DNA of 64,000 bases from Desulfuribacillus alkaliarsenatis (GTDB lineage: Bacteria > Bacillota > Bacilli > Desulfuribacillales > Desulfuribacillaceae), in NCBI RefSeq assembly GCF_001730225.1, contig NZ_MIJE01000022.1, positions 209,019 through 273,018 of the forward strand, given 5' to 3'. The translations under genes were made by a program, and so were the position numbers. Positions within the stretch are counted from its first letter, which is position 1, and the number at the start of each line of letters is the position of its first letter. The notes below the pieces were generated by a model. That model saw only the letters and a list, made by a program, of their open reading frames with translations. It ran no database searches and was not told the DNA's origin. Below are positions 54,684 through 63,904 of this stretch, piece after piece.

Positions 54684-55781
54684 ATGGTATCAAAAATCTT
54701 AATTGTTGATGACTCCAGCACAGATCGCTTGATTATTTCGGGTATGTTGTATGATTATGATATCGTAACTGCTTGCGATGGTCGAGAAGCTATGCAGTTG
54801 ATTGCAAAAGATCCACACATAGACCTGATGATTCTCGATTTGAATATGCCTATAATGAACGGATTTGAAGTACTTAATGAAATAAAAAGAAATCCTGCGT
54901 ATAAAGAGATTCGAACAATCATCTTAACAAACTCAGATGAAGTTGACAACGAAGTAAAGGGTTTGAAATTAGGTGCGGTTGACTACATCAGGAAGCCATT
55001 AAATATAGAATCACTACGAATTCGAATTGATATCCATCTCCGTTTAAAAGATGCTCAAAGAAAAATGGAACAAGACAACGAGCGACTGGATGCTATGGTG
55101 GCGAAAAAAACCAGAGAGTTAGTTGCTACGAGAGACATTACAATCCATGCACTGGTTGGATTGTTAGAGGTTCGAAATGTTGAATCGAGCAATCACACGA
55201 TACGGACTAAGAAAATTATGAGAGTGCTTTGTAGACATTTGCAAAAGAAGGAAGCGTATCGGGACATCTTGACAGATGAATATATAAACGAATTGGTGAC
55301 TACGACGCCACTTCACGATATTGGGAAAGTAGGCATCCCAGATCGAATTTTACTAAAGCCTGATAGACTTACAGATGAAGAGTATACAATCATGAAAAAA
55401 CACGTTGTTTATGGAGTACAAGCATTGAAAGATGAGATACACGATGAGAAGGATATTCCAAGCTTTATTAAAACAGCTATCGAAATTGCAGGCTCTCATC
55501 ACGAAAAATTTGATGGAACAGGCTATCCCCTAGGTTTATCTGGAGAATCAATTCCACTTCCAGGCAGACTCATGGCAATCATTGATGTGTATGACGCACT
55601 TATGAGCAAGCGTGTATATAAGCCTGCTTATGACAGTTCGCGTACGATTCAATATATTACAGAGCAAAGCGGAAAGCACTTCGACCCAGCTATAGTGCAG
55701 GGGTTTTTGGAAGTAAAGGATGAGATTATCGCTATTTCACTAGAACACATACAAGAAGAGTTGTTGGAGGAGGCGTATTAA
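54684..55781 (+). CDS. Response regulator with HD-GYP c-di-GMP phosphodiesterase output
   Basis: The 365-residue protein has an N-terminal receiver with VDDSSTD, phosphoacceptor D52 in LMILDLNMPI and the YIRKPL lysine. A linker coiled coil (KMEQDNERLDAMVAKKTREL) leads to an HD-GYP domain with LHDIGKVGIPDRIL (H211-D212), SHHEKFDGTGYP and the DVYDAL helix. HD-GYP enzymes degrade cyclic di-GMP. It ends directly at the start of the hybrid kinase gene, so the pair is one operon and probably one signalling route. Confidence 0.92.
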   Translation: MVSKILIVDDSSTDRLIISGMLYDYDIVTACDGREAMQLIAKDPHIDLMILDLNMPIMNGFEVLNEIKRNPAYKEIRTIILTNSDEVDNEVKGLKLGAVDYIRKPLNIESLRIRIDIHLRLKDAQRKMEQDNERLDAMVAKKTRELVATRDITIHALVGLLEVRNVESSNHTIRTKKIMRVLCRHLQKKEAYRDILTDEYINELVTTTPLHDIGKVGIPDRILLKPDRLTDEEYTIMKKHVVYGVQALKDEIHDEKDIPSFIKTAIEIAGSHHEKFDGTGYPLGLSGESIPLPGRLMAIIDVYDALMSKRVYKPAYDSSRTIQYITEQSGKHFDPAIVQGFLEVKDEIIAISLEHIQEELLEEAY

Positions 55782-58685
55782 ATGCGCAAGCTCTTATTAG
55801 TAGTAACAATTACTTGTATTTTAATTATCAGTTCATCTGCTCTCGATGCAACAGGCTCTTCAATCCAGTGGACTGAACAAGAAATCGAATTTATGGATAA
55901 TAATCCTGTAATTAGACTCGGAGTTGATCCAGCGTTTGTGCCCTTCGAATTTATTGATGCAGATGGAGAATATAAGGGAATTACGGCCGAATATATTCAG
56001 TTGGTTCAAGAAAGAACGGGTTTGGTTATTGAGGTAGTCAGTGGCTTAACATGGACAGAAGCATATGACAAAGCTCTTGCTGGTGATATTGATGTACTTC
56101 CTGCAGTAGCCAAAACATCTGAACGGGAACAACACTTTTTGTTTTCCAATCGATACTATAATTTCAAGAGAGTCATTGTAACAATGGATACAAACAATTA
56201 TATAAAAGGGATTCACGACTTGGAAGGATTAATGGTTGCTGTCCAGAGAAATAGCTCTCATCATAGCTATCTACTTTCATATCCAGGAATCAATCTTAGT
56301 TTATATGATTCAGTGGAAGAAGCATTAACGTCTGTAGCCGATGGCACTGAAATTGCTTTTGTCGGTAATCTAGCGACCACCAATTACTTGATTCGCTCCA
56401 CTGCATTAACCAATTTAAAGTTTACTGCCTTTGATACGGAACAGCAGCAAGGGTTATACTTTGCTGTCAGGAAGGACTGGCCAGAACTTATTGGTATTTT
56501 GAATAAGGCGTTAGCAACAATAACAGAAGCAGAGAGAATAGCCATACATAATAAATGGATTGGTTTAGAAACAGAAATCGATTATAGTCCGATTATTCGC
56601 ATCATTGCTGGAGTCGGATTTTTTATATTGCTTATTTGGTTGGTATCTGTTTATTGGATATATCAATTGCGCAAAGAAATAATAAAACGAAAGGCAATTC
56701 AAGTAGAATTAGAACAGGCGAAGCGAGAAGCAGAAATAGCCAATGATTTTAAATCAAACTTTATGGCGAGGATGTCACACGAGATTAGAACGCCTCTGAA
56801 CGCCATAACAGGCATGGCGTACCTGCTAAAAAAAACTAATGTGTCACTTACACAGAAAATGTATATCGAACGAATTCGACAAGCTTCAAATACTATGTTA
56901 GGCATTATTAACGACATCTTAGACTTTTCAAAGATAGAAGCTGGAAAAGTTGATTTAGAGATTGTATCTTTTAACTTAGACGAGGTTATAAAGGATGTAA
57001 TCGCAATTGTTTCTTATAAAATAGAAGAACAAGGTATCGGACTAAGGGTCACAAAAGATCCTAATGTTCCGACTTGGCTTTACGGTGATCAAAAACGAAT
57101 TGAGCAAATTCTATTAAATATTCTTAACAATGCTGCAAAATTCACATCAAATGGTGAAGTATCATTAGATGTTCGCCTGATGGCTAAGGAATCAAACATA
57201 CATCACTTGTCGTTTTCTATCAAAGATACAGGGATAGGCATGTCTGAAGCTCAAGTGAAACAGCTCTTCTTACCATTTTCCCAAGCTGACTCTAGTATTA
57301 ATCGGCGATTTGGGGGGACAGGGCTGGGGCTGTCTATTGTGAAAAGCTTTGTAGATATGATGGGTGGTCAGGTACAAGTCTATAGTACAGAAGGGGAAGG
57401 TTCGACGTTTATTGTGCAGCTATCGCTAGAAATAGATAGTAAAAAAGAAAGTGAGTTTATAGAAGAAATAGCATCGGGCTATTTTGCGAATATACGAACT
57501 TTAGTATTGGAAAAGACAGGGGCAAACATGAATGTCATAGATAGCTACTTAAGTGCATTTGGCATGGGGTGTGAATTGACTTCATCCCAAGTAAGTGCAA
57601 TAAGTATGCTAGAAAATGCTAACAAAAAATATGCGGAACCTTTTGATTTGTTAATACTTGACTATGATACACCTGATGAAAAAGGATTTGCCTTCATCAA
57701 AGGTGTGCGGGAAAATAAAAAGATAAAAAAAACACCCAAAATTATGCTGTTACTACCAATGAATCGGGAAGATTTACTAGATAACCTGGAGCAGTATGGC
57801 GTTGATATAGGGATTGTGAAGCCAATTATTCCGTCGATTCTATTTAATGGGATTCTAGAGTTATTTCAGTTGAGCGCAATAGCAACTAATCAAGAACTGG
57901 GTGTATGGAATGAAGGTTTCTGCAGCCCAGAAAACAATCCCTATGGAATTCTGGTGGTGGAAGATAATAAGACCAATCAATTAATAGTAGAGTCAGTGTT
58001 GAAACAAACAGGCTTTCGGGTATGGTTAGCTAATAATGGGGTAGAGGGTGTAAGTGTATACAAGAAACATAAACAAAGTATTGATCTAATCCTTATGGAT
58101 CTACACATGCCTGAAATGAATGGATATGATGCGTCGCTGCAAATTAGAGAGGAGTCAGTGGAAGTGCCAATTGTGGCAATGACGGCTGATGTAGTCCAAG
58201 GAGTAAAGGAAAAATGTGAAGAACATGGAATTGGACATTATATTAGCAAACCGTTTAACCCTGAACGCTTGATTCAAGTAATTACAGAAATATTAAATAT
58301 AGCAAAACGAGAGTCAAAATCTACCTCATCCCAAAACTTAGAGTCAGACTCAAATATACTAAATGAAAGCATAGGGTTACAACATATTGGCAACAACCAG
58401 CAGTTGTATGAGAAGGTTTTACAAGAATACTATAATGAGAATCAACAAACGATATATAAGCTATCTAGTGCTATAGGAAGCAAGAGATATGATGAAGCTA
58501 TCCAAATTGTTCATAAATTGAAAAGTAGTACAGGAAGTATAGGGGCAATCGAATTACATAAAGTGACTATCGATCTCCAAAAGGCTTTGAAAGAAAACAA
58601 GGATGAAGAAATTGCGGCACTTTTTGCTGGTTTCCGAATTTCAATGGAAAAGCTACTAATGAGGATTAGAGAAAATCATATGTAA
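55782..58685 (+). CDS. Hybrid histidine kinase with solute-binding-protein sensor, receiver and HPt domains
   Basis: The protein has 967 residues. A signal peptide (1-24) is followed by an extracellular SBP_bac_3-type sensor (about 40-260: VIRLGVDPAFVPFEFIDADGEYKGITAEYIQLV), then a membrane helix near 270-290. HisKA has H333 in SHEIRTPLNAI, and the HATPase has NILNNAAKF, DTGIGM and GGTGLGLSIV. A degenerate receiver (LDYDTPDEKG) is followed by a complete one (VVEDNKTN, D773 in LMDLHMPEM) and a C-terminal HPt with H911 in HKLKSST. This is a full phosphorelay in one chain, sensing a small ligand such as an amino acid. The adjacent HD-GYP regulator is the likely partner. Confidence 0.92.
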   Translation: MRKLLLVVTITCILIISSSALDATGSSIQWTEQEIEFMDNNPVIRLGVDPAFVPFEFIDADGEYKGITAEYIQLVQERTGLVIEVVSGLTWTEAYDKALAGDIDVLPAVAKTSEREQHFLFSNRYYNFKRVIVTMDTNNYIKGIHDLEGLMVAVQRNSSHHSYLLSYPGINLSLYDSVEEALTSVADGTEIAFVGNLATTNYLIRSTALTNLKFTAFDTEQQQGLYFAVRKDWPELIGILNKALATITEAERIAIHNKWIGLETEIDYSPIIRIIAGVGFFILLIWLVSVYWIYQLRKEIIKRKAIQVELEQAKREAEIANDFKSNFMARMSHEIRTPLNAITGMAYLLKKTNVSLTQKMYIERIRQASNTMLGIINDILDFSKIEAGKVDLEIVSFNLDEVIKDVIAIVSYKIEEQGIGLRVTKDPNVPTWLYGDQKRIEQILLNILNNAAKFTSNGEVSLDVRLMAKESNIHHLSFSIKDTGIGMSEAQVKQLFLPFSQADSSINRRFGGTGLGLSIVKSFVDMMGGQVQVYSTEGEGSTFIVQLSLEIDSKKESEFIEEIASGYFANIRTLVLEKTGANMNVIDSYLSAFGMGCELTSSQVSAISMLENANKKYAEPFDLLILDYDTPDEKGFAFIKGVRENKKIKKTPKIMLLLPMNREDLLDNLEQYGVDIGIVKPIIPSILFNGILELFQLSAIATNQELGVWNEGFCSPENNPYGILVVEDNKTNQLIVESVLKQTGFRVWLANNGVEGVSVYKKHKQSIDLILMDLHMPEMNGYDASLQIREESVEVPIVAMTADVVQGVKEKCEEHGIGHYISKPFNPERLIQVITEILNIAKRESKSTSSQNLESDSNILNESIGLQHIGNNQQLYEKVLQEYYNENQQTIYKLSSAIGSKRYDEAIQIVHKLKSSTGSIGAIELHKVTIDLQKALKENKDEEIAALFAGFRISMEKLLMRIRENHM

Positions 58686-58715
58686 ATTAGAATGGGTATG
58701 GGAGAAGGTAATAGC

Positions 58716-59363
58716 ATGACAAACAAAAAAATAGATTATAAAAAAGAGTATAAAGAACTATACTTACCAAAGAACAAACCGATGCTAATTGAAGTGCCGT
58801 CTATGGATTTCATTATGGTTGACGGCACGGGAGATCCAAACAACAACCCAGAATTCGAGCATGCAGTAGAAGTGCTTTACGGTCTGTCTTATACAATAAA
58901 AATGAGTCACAAGAAAGGACAACAGCCTCCAGGGTATTATGAGTATGTAGTTCCGCCGCTTGAAGGTTTATGGTGGATTGAGGAAGGGACATTTTGTTTG
59001 ACAGAACGGGACAATTGGAAGTGGACAGTGATGATTAGACAACCTGAATTCGTCAATGAAGAAGTCTTTCAATGGGCATGCAAAGAATTAGAAAAGAAAA
59101 AACCTGAATTAAAACTAGAATTAGCGCGATTTGAATCCTTTGCAGAAGGACTCAGCGTTCAGATGATGCATATAGGTCCATACTCTACGGAGCCAGAAAC
59201 GGTGGAGATTATGACTGAATATATCAAGCAGCAGGGGCTTATCGACTGCGTTGGTATTGAGGGTGGCAAGCACCATGAAATCTATATTTCTGATCCAAGA
59301 AAGAGCAAACCAGAGTCAATGAAAACTGTACTGCGCCATCCAGTGAAACGGGCAAGGGGTTAA
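58716..59363 (+). CDS. GyrI-like small-molecule-binding protein
   Basis: The protein has 215 residues from ATG 58716, after GGAGAAGG; two upstream in-frame ATGs lack a site. The pattern MLIEVPSMDFIMVDGTGDPNNNPEFEHAVEVLYGLSYTIKM, then GLWWIEEG, then RQPEFVNEEVFQWA is that of GyrI-like domain proteins of about this size. They bind drugs or small molecules in a SHS2-type fold. It lies 4 nt before recQ. Confidence 0.85.
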   Translation: MTNKKIDYKKEYKELYLPKNKPMLIEVPSMDFIMVDGTGDPNNNPEFEHAVEVLYGLSYTIKMSHKKGQQPPGYYEYVVPPLEGLWWIEEGTFCLTERDNWKWTVMIRQPEFVNEEVFQWACKELEKKKPELKLELARFESFAEGLSVQMMHIGPYSTEPETVEIMTEYIKQQGLIDCVGIEGGKHHEIYISDPRKSKPESMKTVLRHPVKRARG

Positions 59364-59367
59364 ATAT

Positions 59368-61617
59368 ATGCTTAAAGAACAAGTATTAAAGCAATATTTT
59401 GGTTATGACAGCTTCCGTGAAGGGCAGGAAGAATTAATTAACCAAACACTTCAGGGCAATGATATTATAGGCATTATGCCGACTGGAGCGGGGAAATCAT
59501 TATGTTTCCAAGTGCCAGCACTTATGCTGGAAGGCATTACCATCGTCATATCACCGCTGATTTCTTTAATGAGAGATCAAGTGCAGGCCCTGATTGCTAG
59601 TGGAGTTTCTGCAGCCTTTATTAACTCGTCTTTAAACTATAATCAAACACTTAAAGCATTGGAAAATGCAAAGGCAGGCAAATATAAAATAATTTACGTG
59701 GCACCTGAACGCCTAGAAACACCTGAGTTTCATAGTTTTGCCATGAATGCACGTATAGCAATGGTGACGGTTGACGAAGCCCATTGTGTATCTCAATGGG
59801 GTCAGAATTTCCGACCGAGTTATTTAAAGATTCGTGACTTCATCAATGAATTAGCAGAAAGACCTATAGTAGCAGCATTTACAGCGACGGCTACTAAAGA
59901 AGTAAAACAAGACATTGAAAACCTGTTGAGTTTGCATAATCCTTTCGTTATGGCGACAGGCTTCAACCGAGAAAACCTTTACTTTGAAGTGCAAAAACCT
60001 ACAGACAAGTACAAGGCAGTTATTCAATACTTACAAAACAATCCAAACCGCAGTGGTATCATATACTGTTCGACTAGAAAAGCAGTCGAAGAGGTATATG
60101 AGCGCTTAAGTAATGATCAGTATGAAGCGACTCAGTATCACGCAGGTTTGTCCGAAAATGAACGCACTAAGAATCAGGATGATTTTCTTTATGACAGGAA
60201 AACCATCATGGTGGCAACGAATGCCTTTGGCATGGGGATTGATAAGAGCAATGTATCCTTTGTCATTCATTACAATATGCCGAAGAACATCGAAAGTTAT
60301 TACCAAGAAGCTGGGAGAGCGGGACGCGATGGTACTGCGGCAGATTGTATCTTGCTCTATGGTGGACAAGATGTGATAACCAATCAATTTTTAATTGATC
60401 AAAACAATGAAAATAATGAATTAGACAGTGCGTTTGCAGACCAAATCAAAGAAAAAGAACGCGAACGATTGAAGCAAATGACATACTACTGCCATACCTT
60501 TAACTGCTTACGAGAGTACATACTGAAATATTTTGGAGAGTATACCCATAGCAGCTGCGGTAATTGCAGCAGTTGTAACACGAACTATGAAGAAGTTGAT
60601 ATCGTTGAAGATGCCCAGAAAATTCTATCCTGCATCATCAGAATGGGCGAACGTTATGGTGTGAAAATGGTAATAGATACATTGCGCGGTAGTAAGGCAG
60701 CGAAAATCATAAGACTAGGACTAGATGATATTAAAAGCTATGGAATCATGGCACACGCAAAAGAGCACGAAATCCGCGATGTTATTAACCACCTAGTGCT
60801 AAATGAATATATCTTACTGACAAACGACGAATTTCCAGTAGCCAAGGTTACGACGAAAGGTAAAGAATGGCTTCTTAATGGTGGAAAACTTACGATGAAG
60901 GCTGTCAAAAAAGATCTAAGTAAAGAAGATGCTAAAGCGCCATACAGTAAAATATTAAGTAAACAGAAAGTGCAAATCAATCAAGCGCTCTTTCAGAAGC
61001 TCAGGGATTTGCGCTATCAACTAGCACAACAGCAAAATGTACCAGCGTTCGTTGTCTTTACCGATGCAACTTTAGTTGACATGTGTCAAAAGTTACCGAC
61101 CAACGACTCGGAATTTTTAGATGTCTCTGGAGTCGGCGACAAAAAGCTAGAAGCGTATGGACAAGCATTCATGGAGGTTATTCGAGACTATCAGCAGGAT
61201 GAAGGAGTAAGTGATCATGGTAATTCGGACATCAATACTGACGCCGTAAGCATTATAGAAGTAAGTGATTACGTAAAATCTGAATTTGAAATATCTGAGG
61301 AACCTTTGCCGATAAGTTTGATAACCGACCGTATTAATGCGTTATTACTGCAGAAGACAGACAAGAAAGTTGTAGCTGCAAAAGTTCAAGATTATCTAAT
61401 TGAGCTGGGGTATCTACAGTTAGAAACTTTAAATGAGAAGAATTTCAAGGTTGCCACGGAAAAAGGCGAGCGGATTGGCATTTCATCACTACAGAAAACA
61501 AAACAGAATGGTGAAATCTATAAGCAAAATTTTTACAACTGTACTGCTCAGAAAATGATAATTGAGCAAGTCGAAGCAGTTATAGAATACGCACAGAAAA
61601 TGAGTAATAGGAAATGA
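59368..61617 (+). CDS. recQ: ATP-dependent DNA helicase RecQ
   Basis: The 749-residue protein has helicase motifs MPTGAGKSLCFQVPAL, VDEAHCVSQWGQNFRPSY, SGIIYCSTRKAVEEVY and QEAGRAGRDG. A RecQ-C zinc module follows with HTFNCLREYILKYFGE and C..C..C, then winged helix, HRDC (about 535-610) and a further C-terminal winged-helix-like tail. It unwinds DNA 3' to 5' in recombination and repair. The aromatic-rich loop reads GQNFRP instead of the E. coli GHDFRP. AAGGGG precedes ATG 59368. Confidence 0.95.
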   Translation: MLKEQVLKQYFGYDSFREGQEELINQTLQGNDIIGIMPTGAGKSLCFQVPALMLEGITIVISPLISLMRDQVQALIASGVSAAFINSSLNYNQTLKALENAKAGKYKIIYVAPERLETPEFHSFAMNARIAMVTVDEAHCVSQWGQNFRPSYLKIRDFINELAERPIVAAFTATATKEVKQDIENLLSLHNPFVMATGFNRENLYFEVQKPTDKYKAVIQYLQNNPNRSGIIYCSTRKAVEEVYERLSNDQYEATQYHAGLSENERTKNQDDFLYDRKTIMVATNAFGMGIDKSNVSFVIHYNMPKNIESYYQEAGRAGRDGTAADCILLYGGQDVITNQFLIDQNNENNELDSAFADQIKEKERERLKQMTYYCHTFNCLREYILKYFGEYTHSSCGNCSSCNTNYEEVDIVEDAQKILSCIIRMGERYGVKMVIDTLRGSKAAKIIRLGLDDIKSYGIMAHAKEHEIRDVINHLVLNEYILLTNDEFPVAKVTTKGKEWLLNGGKLTMKAVKKDLSKEDAKAPYSKILSKQKVQINQALFQKLRDLRYQLAQQQNVPAFVVFTDATLVDMCQKLPTNDSEFLDVSGVGDKKLEAYGQAFMEVIRDYQQDEGVSDHGNSDINTDAVSIIEVSDYVKSEFEISEEPLPISLITDRINALLLQKTDKKVVAAKVQDYLIELGYLQLETLNEKNFKVATEKGERIGISSLQKTKQNGEIYKQNFYNCTAQKMIIEQVEAVIEYAQKMSNRK

Positions 61618-61650
61618 GTAATTAGAAAAATGAGTAAATAGAATTTAAAA

Positions 61651-61683
61651 GAGGACCTCTAAAAAGTTCAATAAGAGGTCCTC
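61651..61683. terminator. Bidirectional terminator between recQ and the minus-strand ABC operon
   Basis: GAGGACCTCT pairs with AGAGGTCCTC over 10 bp with a 13-nt loop, in the gap between convergent genes. Confidence 0.85.
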
Positions 61684-61700
61684 GTGTTATGAGTTTAGAC

Positions 61701-62447
61701 TTAGTTAAGGTTTAGCTTGTGCTTGATTATATATGCTGTGATTAGGAAAAAGACGAGTGCGGCTGCAGTAGAAGTTGATAGGAATAGCAACTCTGGCACA
61801 AAGCTGTGATTAGTGGAGCTTGTATCCACTCCTGCAACAGCTACATCAGTCGTTGTCGCAGGGATAGAAATCTTAAGTGCTAACCAATTATAAAAAATTA
61901 TAGATGCAACTGAAACTGTAATTCCCACACCCATTCCTAGTTTTCGATTGCGAATGGCTACTGTAGATAAGGCTATACCCATGTAAATTGCAAGAATCAT
62001 TGGAATGACATTTAAGTTAATTGCAACAATCCCTTTTACTGCTTCTGTGAAGTATCTCCAATTCATAAAAGCTATAACAAAGTCCATCGACACTTGAGAA
62101 CGAGCCATTAATGAAACCATGATAATCGTACAAATCAGAATAAGATTAAACCATAGGACTGTTGTAATAAGTTTCGATAGCAATAGCTGATAAGGTTTAA
62201 CGGGTAAAGAAAACATTAAATACCCTTCATCACCAAATAGATTCCTTTTAAAATGCTGTAATATCAGCCATACGCACATTACGCCTACTGTAAATAGTGA
62301 TACACTAAAAACAAACGCAACACCTGCTTGAACAACTGTGTCATATAGATATGGCATAACAATACCAAAGGCTATAAGTATAGCTGCCATTGTTAAAAAT
62401 TTTCTGTACGCAAATTGGATATCTAACTTTATTAATTTTCCTAGCAT
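61701..62447 (-). CDS. ABC transporter permease, ABC-2 like
   Basis: The 248-residue protein has six predicted helices (FLTMAAILIAFGIVMPYLY, VAFVFSVSLFTVGVMCVWLIL, LLLSKLITTVLWFNLILICTIIMVSL, GIVAINLNVIPMILAIYMGIALS, GVGITVSVASIIFYNWLAL, LFLSTSTAAALVFFLITAYII). It overlaps the end of the ATPase gene by 7 nt and is last in the GntR-led operon. YtrC/YtrD-like permeases respond to cell-wall stress; the assignment to that group is from context. Confidence 0.8.
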   Translation of the reverse strand: MLGKLIKLDIQFAYRKFLTMAAILIAFGIVMPYLYDTVVQAGVAFVFSVSLFTVGVMCVWLILQHFKRNLFGDEGYLMFSLPVKPYQLLLSKLITTVLWFNLILICTIIMVSLMARSQVSMDFVIAFMNWRYFTEAVKGIVAINLNVIPMILAIYMGIALSTVAIRNRKLGMGVGITVSVASIIFYNWLALKISIPATTTDVAVAGVDTSSTNHSFVPELLFLSTSTAAALVFFLITAYIIKHKLNLN

Positions 62448-63142
62448 CGGAATACCTCCCTAAACAATTGATCAATTGACTGCTTATTATCTAATCGTAA
62501 TGACTCAGCTTCTCCTGATAGCACAATTTCACCATCTTTTAGAAAGATAATATCGTCAAAAATAGTCTCTACATCAGAAATAATATGAGTGGACAATAGA
62601 ATCGAGCTTCCATCGGCAAAATTGTTTAAAATAGTCGATAGTATAACTTCTCTAGCGGCTGGGTCGACACCGGCGATTGGCTCATCTAGAATATAGAGAT
62701 TGGCACGGCGTGACATTGTAAGAACCAATAAGAGCTTTTCCTTCATTCCTTTAGACAGCTCAGATATTCGTTTATCCTCTGGTACTTTTAAAGATTCTAG
62801 TAACTCTTTTGCACGGGTAGAGTCAAAATCGGCAAAAAAGTCAGTGTAAACTTTGACGGCATCTTTAGCCTTAAGCCATTCAGGCAACGCCATTTTATCT
62901 GGTAAATAGCTTACAATACTTTTTGTTTCTATCCCTGGCATATGGCCGTCCACAAGTACGTCTCCATTATAATCAGCTATCAATCCATTAATAATTTTGA
63001 TTATTGTTGTTTTCCCGCTACCATTTGGCCCAAGCAAACCTACGATTCGTCCTGGAGATATATTGAAAGAAACATTTTTTAATGCCGTTTGCTTACCGTA
63101 ATTTTTATTTAGCCGAGTAATTTCTAATAAATTATCATTCAT
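62441..63142 (-). CDS. ABC transporter ATP-binding protein (YtrB-like)
   Basis: The 233-residue protein has Walker A GPNGSGKTT near 38, signature ELSKGMKEKLLLVL near 130, Walker B LYILDEPIAGVDP and switch STHI. It overlaps the GntR gene by 8 nt upstream and the permease gene by 7 nt downstream. With the GntR gene in front, the arrangement matches YtrA-YtrB-type operons. Confidence 0.9.
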   Translation of the reverse strand: MNDNLLEITRLNKNYGKQTALKNVSFNISPGRIVGLLGPNGSGKTTIIKIINGLIADYNGDVLVDGHMPGIETKSIVSYLPDKMALPEWLKAKDAVKVYTDFFADFDSTRAKELLESLKVPEDKRISELSKGMKEKLLLVLTMSRRANLYILDEPIAGVDPAAREVILSTILNNFADGSSILLSTHIISDVETIFDDIIFLKDGEIVLSGEAESLRLDNKQSIDQLFREVFRC

Positions 63143-63509
63143 TGTCTAATTCTCCTCCATTCTCTTTAATAAACCTTTCGATTTCCTCTAATGAGCATCC
63201 GAGGGAAGCCATTTTTTCAAGAAAATCTTTTACTAATTCCTTAGTCAAATCGTTACGCAACCTATTAATCAAATCCTGATCCTTTGTGATGAAGCGTCCT
63301 GCCGTACGTTCCGTATACAGCAAACCCTCGCGCTCTAGCTCACTTAATGCTCGCTGCAATGTATTCGGATTTACTCCAAGATTCAAAGCTAACTCTCTGA
63401 CAGGCAACACTTTCTCGCCAGGTTTTAACGTGCCGCTGCAAATTTCGCGCTTGAATCCATCGACGATTTGAGTGTATATCGGAAGGGCAGGGTCAAAAAC
63501 TAAATTCAT
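63135..63509 (-). CDS. GntR-family regulator (YtrA subfamily)
   Basis: The 124-residue protein has a GntR winged helix (LPIYTQIVDGFKREICSGTLKPGEKVLPVRELALNLGVNPNTLQRALSELEREGLLYTERTAGRFI) and a short helical tail, the size typical of YtrA regulators. The start is preceded by GGAGG. It leads the ABC operon and very probably binds the 20-bp palindrome just upstream. Confidence 0.92.
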   Translation of the reverse strand: MNLVFDPALPIYTQIVDGFKREICSGTLKPGEKVLPVRELALNLGVNPNTLQRALSELEREGLLYTERTAGRFITKDQDLINRLRNDLTKELVKDFLEKMASLGCSLEEIERFIKENGGELDNE

Positions 63510-63534
63510 CTTAGCACCTCCATTGTATTATTGT

Positions 63535-63580
63535 ATTATTGCATTATTGTATTAAGATACTAATACAATAATGCAATAAT
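63535..63580. promoter_or_regulatory. GntR operator: 20-bp perfect inverted repeat
   Basis: The left arm 63535-63554 and right arm 63561-63580 are perfectly complementary over 20 bp around AGATAC. Each arm is itself built of 8-bp steps of the form TTGTATTA/TTGCATTA, and these steps continue leftward toward the GntR start. The site lies 26 nt upstream of the GntR start and should be its autoregulatory operator. Confidence 0.85.
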
Positions 63581-63630
63581 TAGTAAATGTCAATAGGCAA
63601 AAAACAAAACTTGGCATACGTTATAAAAAA

Positions 63631-63672
63631 AGAGCAGGTAGCTAATGTAAAAACTGATTAGCTACCTGCTCT
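63631..63672 (-). terminator. Strong hairpin, minus-strand terminator
   Basis: AGAGCAGGTAGCTAAT pairs with ATTAGCTACCTGCTCT over 16 bp. On the minus strand the stem is followed by a run of T, so it would stop leftward transcription coming from the right, where an IS21 end is now found. Confidence 0.75.
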
Positions 63673-63780
63673 TCAATATTCAATTTATAAGCGTGTGTTT
63701 ATTGAACGAAAAAGCCAGCAATTTGCTCGTTTTCGTCAAATCAATCTCCCAATTGAGTAATATTTTAGAAATGAACCACG

Positions 63781-63845
63781 TGTGTACTTGAAATGAGCCA
63801 CCATGTTCATCAGATAGAGCCACTATGGTCATGGCGAGAGCCACC
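63781..63845 (+). mobile_element. Left end of an IS21-family element with repeated subterminal motif
   Basis: The motif GAGCCAC occurs at 63795, 63817 and 63838, spaced about 21-22 bp, ahead of an istA-like start. Multiple short terminal repeats are typical of IS21 ends. The outer boundary is probably near TGTGTACTTG at 63781, but without the right end it cannot be fixed. Confidence 0.6.
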
Positions 63846-63904
63846 TCTTGTATAATGGATAAATGCACCATCAGGTGCAAATCAAATACAGGAGGTCAAA
63901 CCAA

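Noticed and set aside
63680..63880. Minus-strand open frame near the right edge
   Set aside because: It runs across the IS21 end and has no ribosome binding site; only its last 33 codons could belong to an older gene.
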